The notes under the pieces: generated by a model
Seen by the model: only the letters and a program-made list of their open reading frames with translations
Database searches by the model: none
Told to the model about the DNA's origin: nothing
From: Brachycybe producta
Lineage: Eukaryota > Arthropoda > Diplopoda > Playtdesmida > Andrognathidae
DNA length: 64,000 nt
Direction: 5' to 3'
NCBI GenBank assembly: GCA_036925085.1
Contig: JAUPFP010000048.1
Location: 1,413,001 to 1,477,000 of the forward strand
Program-made: the position numbers and the translations under genes
Shown here: positions 55,298 to 64,000 of the stretch, piece by piece
Layout: every line of letters begins with the position of its first letter
How positions within the stretch are numbered: the first letter of the stretch is position 1

Positions 55298-58200
55298 TTA
55301 TTGTGGTGAGGAGGTAGGTTCCTCTTGTTGTGGGGAGCTGGATTTGTCTTCCCCCTCCAACCCTTGAACAACTGTCCTCAGTTGTTTTGGCTTGATATGC
55401 ACAATGTTCACCGTGTCTCGAATCAATCTTCCAAACGTATCTTCGTGCTCCAGCTCGAGCACCGTGTCGCTGATGATTTTGGTTACCGTGTAACCATCCC
55501 TGTACGAGTAACGTAGTTTCTTGGTCTCATCAGGTACGATGCGTTGGTCTCGAACGAGTACTGGGTCTCCGATTTTATACGTGTGTGGAGTTTTCCGTCT
55601 TGCGTCATAGTACTTCTTCTGTCGCAGATGGGCCTCGTGCAGGTTGGCCCTTGCGATCTCGACCTCTTCCGTGGCAACCACAGAAGGTGCTGCAGGGTTT
55701 GAATCCATAACCTTCGGTAGGAGAGGTGCCCGATTGTCGATTCGTAGTCGGGCCTCTCTTCCAAACATTAAGCGGTATGGCGAGAACTTCGTTGACGTAT
55801 GGGTCGCGGTGTTGTAAGCGAAGGTGGCGGCTTGGAGATGGAAATACCAATCCCGCTGTCCTTTTTCAGGCGTCAGGAGTCTCTTGACGGTCTGCATTAT
55901 AGTTTTGTTGGTCCTTTCTGCAAGACCGTCTCCTTGCGGAAAGTATGCTGTCGTGGTGGCGTGCTTTATTCCCAGCTCGTCACACAGCGCTTGTGTGTCT
56001 TTAGCTGTAAAAGGTGTTCCCCGGTCGGTGATTATCCTCCTGGGCATCCCGATAAGATACACGATCGTATCTTGGAGGAAATTCTTAGTTGTTTTGGCCG
56101 ACTGGCTGTGCACAGCTCGTGCGAAACAGAATCTGGTGGCGTAATCCACTGCCAGGATGATGTGCTTGACACCACCCAGTGATTTTGGCAGGGGACCGAT
56201 GTAATCGATTCCCCAGCATTCACCTGGGTCTCCAATTTCCATTTCATGGAGGAACCCGGGCAGCTTGGACTGTGGTGTCTTGCACTTTTGGCATATCTCG
56301 CACGTGCGCACATACTCGATGGTATCCTGCTTCCAGGTTGGCCAAAAGAACCGTTGGCACACCTTTTCTAATGTCTTATCCTGGCCGAAATGTCCGGCTT
56401 CAGGACTATCGTGTAAGAGTCTCAGAACTTCGGGTACCAGATGTTTGGGTACCACCGTCACGAGCTTGGGTGTTATGCTGCCCTGGTAGACAAGGGCACA
56501 CAAAACCTCGTCTATGATGACATAGGTATGGTGAAGCTCGGTACTTGGATTGTTGCGAAGTTCGGTCTTAATCTGTGTCACGTTCGGGTCTCTTGTTTGT
56601 TCAACCGACCAATCCCAACGCAAAGTGACTGCGTAAACCACGCTGTCGTCGAGGTCATCTGGGGTAGCCTGCAGCTTCCAGTCTTCAGGAACGTCCACCG
56701 GACTCCGTGAAATGCAATCTGCATCCACGTGAGTGATGCCGGCTTTGTAGACTACGGTGTAGTCGTATTCCTGGAGCAGTAGCTGCCAGCGACCCAGGCG
56801 TCCTTGGAGTCGCTGTGCGGTTTTTAAGTAGCACAGTGCATGATGGTCGGTGACGATGACAAAGGCTTTGTTAAAGAGATAAGGTCTAAACTTGACGATG
56901 CCGTACACCACTGCGAGGCACTCTTTATCTGTTGTTGAATAGTTTAATTCGGCGTCTCGGAGCACTCGAGAGACACCACCCAGGATCTGCAGTTCCTTAG
57001 ATGGTGACTGTTGGTAGAGGATAGCTCCGATGCCGTAAGCAGAGGCGTCGGTGTGCATTTTGATTTCGGCATCTGGGTCGTAAATGGCCAATATTGGCGC
57101 GGTGACAAGTTTAGTCTTTAACAGAGTGAATGCTGCTTCTCTGTCGATCGTCCATAAAAAGGGCAGCCCCTTTTTGGTCATATCCGTGAGTGGTTTAGCG
57201 ATGTGGGCAAAGTTAACAATAAATCGCCGGTAGAAACCGGCCATGCCCAGAAATCGCTTCACCTCCTTGACATTAGTAGGCGCCGCTAAGTCGGAGATGG
57301 CAACCACTTTCCTCGGGTCTGGACGCACTCCTTCTTTGGAGATGATGTGTCCCAGGTAGAGGACTTCGTCGTAGCCGAAGAAGCTCTTTTCGGGGTGAAG
57401 CTTCAACCCCGCCTCTCTTAGGAGTCCTAGGACGCAGTCCAACCTTTCCATAAACTGTTCAAAAGTCGCGCCGAATACGATGATGTCGTCTAGGTAGACT
57501 AGACAAGTCTCCCATTTGTGGCCAGCCAAAAGGATGTCCAGGGCACGCTGCATAGTAGCAGGAGCGTTACGCAGACCAAAGGGCATCCGATTGAATTCGA
57601 ACAGCCCACCGGGTGTGATGAACGCGGTCTTCTCCCTATCCTCTTTGGCGACCTCAAATTGCCAATAGCCGGAGATCATGTCGAGGGTCGCGAAGATTCT
57701 CGACCCCCGAAGCGAGTCTAAAGCATCATCGATTCGGGGTAGTGGGTAATTGTCTGGTTTGGTGATATCGTTCAGGCGTCTATAGTCGACGCAGAAACGC
57801 CACTGTCCATCCTTCTTCTTCACCAGGACTACTGCTGAAGCATAAGGAGACTTGGATTCGCTGGCTACTCCGGATTTGAGCATTTCCTCGACTGTCTTCC
57901 GGATGATCTCCCGCTGCTCGGGGCCACTCCTTCGGAGGGGTTCCCGCACGGGTGCATGATCGCCAGTATCGATTCGGTGTTCCGTGAGGTTGGTACATCC
58001 AAGTTCCGACGTTTCTAGCGCGAAGACATCTCGATAGGATCTCAAAAGATCCATTAGAATGCGCCTCTGGCCATTACGTAATCGAGGCCCGAGTTGCATT
58101 GCTTCATCGAATTTAGCGCCTGACTCTTTTGTCATGATCGGGTCAGCGTTTGAAGTGGTCTTTACTTCAACCGTTTCGAAACAGTAGTCTTTTTGTACGT

Positions 58201-59986
58201 GGGCTATCACTTCGCCGGAGGCCAGGGTCAATGGCCCCGTAGTAGTGTTCAGGACCTCGACTAGGAAGCTGTTGCTGTTACGGCCTTGCATAATGCCGGG
58301 GGCCACCCAGACCCCCCTCGAGGCGCGTAGCTTCTCGTCAGGAGAGACCACGAAAAGATCCTGATCTGTGAGGATCCCAGAGGCCTCTACCTCCACTAGT
58401 GTTGTCCCATGGCCAGTGAGCTGTGTTAGCCCTTTGACTACTAGGTATTCGTTCGGTTGCTGCATAAGCTTGACTTCAATGGGAGCGGTGTCCGACTCCC
58501 CAAGAGTGGCTGGCGTGATTTCTTCCAGGGCACTCTTGACGTACGCCTGAATACTCTGCCTTCGGAGTGCTGATTCAAAAAGGTCGTCTTCTAAGTAGAC
58601 TTTATTGGTCTGCATAGACACAAGGAGCTTCAGTGCCCTACCCAGGTCTCGGCCTAAGATGGCGTCGGGTGGGCCAGTGATAACCAGCAGGCGGCCCGTG
58701 GCAGATTGTTTGGCAATTTCCACAGTAGCGGAGACTTGCCCTGCCACGGCGATGGTGTTTCCTCCAACTCCCTCAATCCTTGGCGGATGGGCCATAGGCT
58801 TGATGTTGAGTTGGAGCTGCTTTGCAAGTGCCTTGGATATTACACTACCATGAGCTCCGGTGTCTACGAGCATGCGGACCTCTTTGCCATTGATAGTGAC
58901 AGTGATTTTCGGACTGTCATCACTGACACTATGATCTCCTATCTCTTGGGGCATGCAAGTATTCTTCAGTTGTCTATATAGGTCTTTCAGCATCCGGCGG
59001 CAGCAGGGGCGCCCTTGGAGTGACGTCCCACCACCTGGGGCCAAGATGGCGACCACCTCATTGGCGGTGCAACCCAAGGCGGCGGTGGCGAGGTTAATGA
59101 CCTCAAGGGTACCATGCCAGGTAGTTAGGTCATCCATTCCCCAGGTTAATTCCGGGATGTAGTCGACCATCATTATTGGCATGCCGGCCGGTGCTCTGTC
59201 ATAATTGGTTGTCTCAGGAGGCATATCCGGTACCATGACCACACTACGGTGGTCCGTATCGGAGGCCTCCCTTGTGAAATCGTAGATCGGGTGCGCGTAC
59301 TGATGTTCTGTACGCTCATAGTTTGTATAGCGCGGTACATAGTACGCGCGCTCTTCAGGTGTCGTATATGGACCTGGTACATGTCGTCTGTAGTATGAAT
59401 CGTAGCCGGACTCGTACGGCTCTCGGTGCCCGACAGCGTACGGCGGAGAGTTGTCTGATTCGCTACGATATTGGCGATATTGTGGTGTTGTAGTACATGT
59501 AGTCGGTAGTGGTGGCGCAGGCGGCGGTTGGGTGCCATTATGAATAATCATCATGTGAGTGATCTGTATTTTTAGTTCATTAAGTTGATGCATGATGGTG
59601 TTGAGTTTACAGCCATCACACGACTGTGTGGGAAGTGGATCTGGTAGTAGCGGAGGTCGCTCCTGTTGATATCTGGAGTAACATGTGGATGACATTAGGC
59701 GTCGAAATGTACTATTGTTTGTGGGCCGAGCCGTGCGCCGTGTAGACTGTTGATGCACATCATTACTTTGGGTGCCGCCACTTCGTGGCACCCACCAGGT
59801 CCCAGGTTGAATAACTGGATCTATGGTGGGTCCGAGTGGGACAGCCACACGTGATGATGCGGCGTATTGTGTATCGTATGTCTGTGATGTTGCATAGGCC
59901 CTCCATAATGCTGATGGATATATGCTTCCCCTGGAGTGCGGAAGAGCTCTCCGGGCGGTCCCAGTTAGTCGTGGGTGAGCATCCAT
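55298..59986 (-). CDS. Element B Pol: pre-protease region, protease, RT, RNase H, integrase
   Basis: This 1562-residue ORF starts at the first in-frame ATG (MDAHPRL); a stop lies shortly upstream. Residues 1-370 are Pro/Tyr/Arg-rich, with SCDGCKLNTIMHQLNELKI and then a CCRR motif matching the CCRK of element A's pol leader. The protease carries DTG at 375-377 and AILGRDLG. RT has YLDD at 831-834. RNase H has HTDASAYG, DKECLAV, TDHHALC and DADCISR. Integrase has a HHCC finger (LLHDSPEAGHFG, CEICQKC) and the triad D1261, D1321, E1357 (D-59-D-35-E). A GPY/F-like module near the C-terminus contains DGYTVTKIISDTV. Pol would copy and integrate the element. All catalytic residues are present. What supplies Gag is unknown. 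Confidence 0.92.
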   Translation of the reverse strand: MDAHPRLTGTARRALPHSRGSIYPSALWRAYATSQTYDTQYAASSRVAVPLGPTIDPVIQPGTWWVPRSGGTQSNDVHQQSTRRTARPTNNSTFRRLMSSTCYSRYQQERPPLLPDPLPTQSCDGCKLNTIMHQLNELKIQITHMMIIHNGTQPPPAPPLPTTCTTTPQYRQYRSESDNSPPYAVGHREPYESGYDSYYRRHVPGPYTTPEERAYYVPRYTNYERTEHQYAHPIYDFTREASDTDHRSVVMVPDMPPETTNYDRAPAGMPIMMVDYIPELTWGMDDLTTWHGTLEVINLATAALGCTANEVVAILAPGGGTSLQGRPCCRRMLKDLYRQLKNTCMPQEIGDHSVSDDSPKITVTINGKEVRMLVDTGAHGSVISKALAKQLQLNIKPMAHPPRIEGVGGNTIAVAGQVSATVEIAKQSATGRLLVITGPPDAILGRDLGRALKLLVSMQTNKVYLEDDLFESALRRQSIQAYVKSALEEITPATLGESDTAPIEVKLMQQPNEYLVVKGLTQLTGHGTTLVEVEASGILTDQDLFVVSPDEKLRASRGVWVAPGIMQGRNSNSFLVEVLNTTTGPLTLASGEVIAHVQKDYCFETVEVKTTSNADPIMTKESGAKFDEAMQLGPRLRNGQRRILMDLLRSYRDVFALETSELGCTNLTEHRIDTGDHAPVREPLRRSGPEQREIIRKTVEEMLKSGVASESKSPYASAVVLVKKKDGQWRFCVDYRRLNDITKPDNYPLPRIDDALDSLRGSRIFATLDMISGYWQFEVAKEDREKTAFITPGGLFEFNRMPFGLRNAPATMQRALDILLAGHKWETCLVYLDDIIVFGATFEQFMERLDCVLGLLREAGLKLHPEKSFFGYDEVLYLGHIISKEGVRPDPRKVVAISDLAAPTNVKEVKRFLGMAGFYRRFIVNFAHIAKPLTDMTKKGLPFLWTIDREAAFTLLKTKLVTAPILAIYDPDAEIKMHTDASAYGIGAILYQQSPSKELQILGGVSRVLRDAELNYSTTDKECLAVVYGIVKFRPYLFNKAFVIVTDHHALCYLKTAQRLQGRLGRWQLLLQEYDYTVVYKAGITHVDADCISRSPVDVPEDWKLQATPDDLDDSVVYAVTLRWDWSVEQTRDPNVTQIKTELRNNPSTELHHTYVIIDEVLCALVYQGSITPKLVTVVPKHLVPEVLRLLHDSPEAGHFGQDKTLEKVCQRFFWPTWKQDTIEYVRTCEICQKCKTPQSKLPGFLHEMEIGDPGECWGIDYIGPLPKSLGGVKHIILAVDYATRFCFARAVHSQSAKTTKNFLQDTIVYLIGMPRRIITDRGTPFTAKDTQALCDELGIKHATTTAYFPQGDGLAERTNKTIMQTVKRLLTPEKGQRDWYFHLQAATFAYNTATHTSTKFSPYRLMFGREARLRIDNRAPLLPKVMDSNPAAPSVVATEEVEIARANLHEAHLRQKKYYDARRKTPHTYKIGDPVLVRDQRIVPDETKKLRYSYRDGYTVTKIISDTVLELEHEDTFGRLIRDTVNIVHIKPKQLRTVVQGLEGEDKSSSPQQEEPTSSPQ

Positions 59987-60544
59987 TATGTTAAGGCTTG
60001 TGTAACACGTAGTGATCAATGTAAGTCGGTGTTATGTAGGTTTGGCCGTTGATCTCGCTGTAGATTGCAGTCTTTTCGTCGGCAACCGACACTATCGTAC
60101 CCTTATACACTGAGTGACGATAGTTTCCCTACGTTTAATAAAGATGGTATCGTTGTTTAAGTGGCTGTGTTGGTGTTGGCGTTGTTCTTCAGTTGGGTGT
60201 GACGATCCCAACTGGTACAGTGTGTTTGTAAATTCTTTATTGAGTATCAATTTTGGTAAGATCTCTCTCTACACGTGGTATTTGGTGACCACGTGGAGGT
60301 TATAAGAATCCCCAAAAGTCTCGATGAAGAAACAACAGATGTACAATGCAATTGCGAGCGTGGTACACCACCCAATCGAAATTGCACTGCGGAAAGTGAA
60401 TTAGAAATGGAAGTGTATTGCAGTTGCCTGAAGAAGAGGCAAGCAATATGAAGAGTAAAGCTAGAGCGCGGTGCCCGCACTTTTAGTTTTACTTAGAAAC
60501 AAGAATGAAGAGTGTGTGTGTGAAGAACACACAAAGAACAAAAA

Positions 60545-60604
60545 GTTCAAGATGGCTGAACTTTTTAAATGCACAAACAAAGGAGAAGTTCAAGATGGCT
60601 GAAC
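60545..60604. repeat. Duplicated hairpin motif in element B leader
   Basis: GTTCAAGATGGCTGAAC occurs at 60545-60561 and 60588-60604. GTTCA and TGAAC form the stem. Confidence 0.75.
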
Positions 60605-61841
60605 TCTCCAAAGAAGCAAGAAAAGAAAGCTGTTTTACTTTGAAAGTTTAAGTGCGGTGCCCGCACATCAAAAGTTTCAATTTAGTTTTATTAAAACAGT
60701 AAAACAGTGTAGAAATTGAAGTGTGTTCAACAAGATAAATACTTGGTGAACCAGAAGAAATGTTCAGACTGGAGAAATTTTGAGTCCTCACTGCTGGATG
60801 GCTCTGGATGAAAAGACAGAGTCAGTGCCCAGTGAGGGACTATGTTGAGTAGAAGGAAGAAGTCCGTAGGTGGCGCTGAGGTGGCCACTTCCGGTTCAGT
60901 TTATTGCAATGTCCAAAAATTGATGATTGAAAAGTTCCTCCGGGGCACGTTTTTATGGTGGCCAGGAGAAAGACACAAAAAGAGAGAAAATTCAAAGAAA
61001 AAGAGAAGTTTTCTCTAACAAGAGGAACTCCGCCAGGGGGCGCGTGAGTGCAACCCTCTGGAAGAGAAGAGAAGAGAAGAGAACACAAAAAGATGAGAGA
61101 AGGTACAACAATGAGTCACATGGAGCGAAAAACCGCTCCGTCGGCGCTTTTTGAAGAGTGTCCGGTCGATCCAAGATGGCGGCCGGGCTTCAGTGTTGTC
61201 CAATGGAGAAAGTTCATGTGATGATGCATTGAGGTGATGATGATGAAGAAATTGAAGAACATGACTTGGGACATAGAGGGTCCCAAGGGAAACACAAGTG
61301 TAAAAACAAAGAACAAAGAAAAGGGGGGACAAGAAAGTCCCACGTGGCTAGAAAAAGTGTGTTTTAAGCTTGTAAGCCCCCTAACAATGAAATAGAGCTA
61401 GGGAGAATCTTGCTTGAAAATTAAAGATGAAGAGTGAAGATAATAGGACATTTTAAAAGACACACACGTCCTTTAAAAGCCTATTAATAGATGAATAGAT
61501 TAGTAGATGAGATTTGTTTGCTCATCTCATAATGAGACTGCAAACTCCTCTCGGAGAGTAAGAAGAATTTGTTTAAAGTGTTGCCCACGTGGTGTGGGTT
61601 TCACTTTGAAAATTAAAGAAGAGTGAAGGTGACAGTGGGTGATTGTAATGGAAACATGAAATACAAAAACACGGACGGAAACACGTGTGTCCAAACGGTT
61701 GTCCACTTTCCGAGTGCTAAGCGGTCAGCAGACAAAAGTTCGTTCCCACGTGTCTCTAAGGACAGGACACAGAATCGCGCGGTCGACACGTGGTGTGTGT
61801 AGCCACAAGTCTCTTTCGCGATTCCACAAAAACGGTACCAT

Positions 61842-62180
61842 GCGGTTGGCTTTGACGTGATCGAGGGCCTCCATACATGATCCCAACATAAAAAGGCGCC
61901 ACGCGGTTGGCTTTGACGCTATCGAGGGCCTCCATACGTGGTTCCAACACAAAGGACGCCGCGCGGTTGGCTTTGACGTGATCGAGGGCCTCCATACGCG
62001 GTTTTACAAAGGCGCCACGTGGTCGACTTTGACGCTATCGAGGGTCTCCACACGTGGTTCCAACACAAAGGACGCCGCGCGGTTGACTTTGACGTGATCG
62101 AGGGTCTCCATACGCGGTTTTACAGACAGGCGCCACGCGGTTGACTTTGACGCTATCGAGGGTCTCCATACGTGGCTCCA
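61842..62180. repeat. ~60-bp tandem satellite in element B leader
   Basis: Six units share ATCGAGGG with CTCCATACG (starts 61860, 61921, 61981, 62037, 62097, 62155). Units alternate between GACGTGATCG and GACGCTATCG and between GCGGTTTTAC and GTGGTTCCAAC, so the higher-order period is about 120 bp. The minus-strand ORFs through it are repetitive (MEALD/METLD-VK units) and probably not functional proteins. Confidence 0.85.
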
Positions 62181-62277
62181 ACATAGAAAGGACGGACGAA
62201 GCCTCGTGAGGCACAATCACGAGACTTAGGACAAAGGACGGCTTCTGTTTACAGGTCGGAGAAGGCAGATGGAGCTA

Positions 62278-62295
62278 TACCCCGCACCTCCACCA
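62278..62295 (-). other. Primer-binding site of element B
   Basis: In sense orientation TGGTGGAGGTGCGGGGTA begins 2 nt after the 5' LTR. It is identical over 18 nt to the site of element A; the next bases differ (TAGC against CC). Confidence 0.8.
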
Positions 62296-62297
62296 AA

Positions 62298-62985
62298 TGT
62301 GAGCTTTTGACATCAACCAATATTTTATTACCAACCTTTAGATGACATTTTCTACTTTTCGTTTCTTCTCTGAGCAGTATGACACCTGCACAGAGAAGAT
62401 CCGAGCTGTAGAGAGAGCTGGATGGAGATAGATTGAAGTCACTCTTCTGCATGGGGGTGAAATCAATGCAGGAGAGTGGCGGCCATCTCTCTCTCTTCCG
62501 GTTGATGCTGATATACATCTTCTCCATCGGTATTCCGACTAGAGAAGATGTTGTAGCTGCTGAGAATCGTATAGCTCCTGCCCTATGAAACCTCCGGCCT
62601 CTGAAGAGAAGTTATTAGCATAAAGACATAGAGACAACGCTACTTCTTATTACAACACTTTTATTCATTCCTTGTAAGAAGTACAGATACAAGGGTGAAT
62701 AGTAAAATACTAACTGGAAATCCTCAGGCCCATGATTTGGAATGTATCGCAAAAACAGGCAAAGGAAAGAACTGAGGAACAAAGAGGAACATGGTCCTTT
62801 TATACCTTGGACCTGTGTACACCTGCGAGGCGTAACCAGGTCCAAGTGACCATGGTCCTTTACGTATCAATCCGCCACTTGGGCATGAGTCAGAAAGGTG
62901 AGTCAGAGAGGAGGGAGGGACGGTTGAGAGTTGTTTACCCCCCAGGCTATGGTTTTGGCGGGATCACGATTTACAGGGTGTTACA
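62298..62985 (-). repeat. 5' LTR of element B
   Basis: 688 bp, apparently identical to 52921-53608. It provides the promoter: TATAAAA at 62804-62798 (minus strand), with AATAAA about 135 bp further downstream at 62665-62660. Confidence 0.93.
62798..62804 (-). promoter_or_regulatory. TATA box of element B LTR
   Basis: TATAAAA on the minus strand within U3. The spacing to the AATAAA signal (about 135 nt) is close to the 115 nt seen in element A, so both LTRs share the same layout. Confidence 0.6.
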
Positions 62986-64000
62986 ATATATTGTGGAATA
63001 CATCTATATGTATTCAGATGAGCTTCTTATAAGAAAATGTTGATGATGAACAACAACAAGAAAATGAAAAAAAAAGTGTAGACATTAATTAAATTGACCC
63101 TTTGAAGTGAAGGCTTTCGGATAACCTTATCTTTAGCTTATAAGAAACATAAGAGTGTGATGAATTGAAGTCCGATTTTTTTTGGTTGGGAAATTATAGA
63201 CTGAAAGTAATGAAGCAAAAGCATGAATGAGCAATGTATAGACGAATTTTCTATGTTCATGTGTGTGTAACCTAATTCGATTCTCTTTTCAAACTTTTGG
63301 AGTTCATATCAGAATCATTATTTAATACATTGACATTATGCAATAAAAAAGTTAAGCAAGAAAGTTCGAAGTAATAAGGCATACATTGCAGAAGGCTGTA
63401 AAGAAAGAGAGAAAAAAAAAACATTGACAGTTTGCAAAGTGGAGATTTCTTGATGCAGTCAACCAAATTGGACTAATGGTGATTGCTAGTCATTTTAAAC
63501 CTAATTGCTTCTACTGTTTACAACTTTACACCAACAGATTCACCACTCTTAAATATGTTTAGCTAGTTTGCCATCTAGCAACAGCAACGACTTCGTTCTT
63601 TTTATGAGCAATTTTGCAACGTTGATAGTTATGTCTTGGATTTTTTTCTCTCACTATTTGTGACAAATTATTACAAGTTACACTTATAATCTGTTTTAAG
63701 ACGGAAGAACGAATTTTAAATACATTGACAATTATGTATTCATTGAAGATTTACGATTTCCTTACCTGTTTTAGGTTGATGAGAAGTGAAATAAAAGGAC
63801 CCCAACTTTGAAGCTGATGTAGACGAATCAGCTTGGTTTGAAATTTATACCTTGTACACACATGAGTTAAATGAATTAAAATTAAATGTGTTTAGGTGAA
63901 TTATACGGAATCCAGTTAAGGACATGAACCAAATAAAAATTGACTTTAATATTAATATTTTAAATTGAAATACTAAATCAATATTTTGCCCATAGTTTAT
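62986..64000. other. AT-rich noncoding stretch
   Basis: The right flank of element B. It starts with ATAT, the presumed target duplication. No gene or repeat was recognised up to the window end. Confidence 0.5.

Larger units (their letters stand above)
59987..62277 (-). other. Long 5' leader of element B
   Basis: About 2.3 kb separate the primer-binding site from the pol ATG with no ORF over 105 residues. It holds a six-copy 60-bp satellite (61842-62180), two hairpins of the GTGCGG-TGC-CCGCAC type (60466-60480, 60652-60666) and a 43-bp repeat of GTTCAAGATGGCTGAAC (60545, 60588), itself a small hairpin. This is where gag would normally lie. Structured repeats could serve packaging or internal initiation, but that is speculation. 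Confidence 0.7.
52921..62985 (-). mobile_element. Element B: Gypsy-type LTR retrotransposon lacking recognisable gag
   Basis: This 10.07-kb element on the minus strand has 688-bp LTRs that look identical, a primer-binding site identical to that of element A, a ~2.3-kb leader, a single protease-RT-RNase H-integrase ORF, a third ORF and a polypurine tract. RT blocks such as GLRNAPATMQRALDILLAGH are identical to element A, so the two are related lineages rather than the same family. No capsid domain or CCHC knuckle appears anywhere. It lies in the same orientation as the Ig exon at 3760-4083. Confidence 0.93.

Overview
The window looks like AT-rich, repeat-laden noncoding DNA of an arthropod. 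Two things point there. The first is a single exon on the minus strand (3760-4083) that encodes an immunoglobulin domain of the Dscam type. The second is an interstitial array of the pentamer TTAGG, the common arthropod telomere repeat, at 5144-5347. There are no operons, ribosome-binding sites or bacterial features. I recognise no other host exon. If the Ig exon belongs to a long gene, everything above 4084 could be upstream intron or flank, but that is inference.

Most recognisable content is mobile DNA. Element A (15330-26787, plus strand) is an intact Gypsy-type LTR retrotransposon. It has two 847-bp LTRs that look identical and a GTAC target duplication. Its gag ORF has a CCHC knuckle and starts inside the 5' LTR. 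A TTTAAAC slippery site lies immediately before the gag stop. A 2.56-kilo-residue Pol reading frame follows, with protease, RT, RNase H and integrase, then an unexplained ~1050-residue C-terminal extension. Element B (52921-62985, minus strand) is a related element with 688-bp LTRs that also look identical and an ATAT duplication, sitting in an (AT)n tract. It shares an 18-nt primer-binding site with A. It carries protease-RT-RNase H-integrase in one ORF, has no recognisable gag, has a ~2.3-kb repeat-rich leader, and has a separate third ORF. The end of A's extension and B's third ORF appear to share a domain that is not an obvious envelope protein.

The rest is a collection of small non-autonomous elements: MITEs with perfect inverted repeats, several foldback elements, Helitron-like copies, a possible hammerhead-ribozyme motif, a LINE 3' end, a degraded third LTR element (40620-41597), minisatellites and simple repeats.

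Region by region: 1-4100 has MITE fragments and the Ig exon. 4338-6165 is a cluster of Helitron-like copies and satellites. 6873-15329 has scattered MITEs. 15330-26787 is element A. 26792-36890 is mostly plain AT-rich DNA with foldbacks at 33.3-34.4 kb. 36897-44325 is rich in foldback, Helitron-like and LTR remnants. 44326-52920 is mostly plain DNA with a LINE tail. 52921-62985 is element B. 62986-64000 is plain DNA. All coordinates and motif comparisons were read by eye; no database search or alignment was run.
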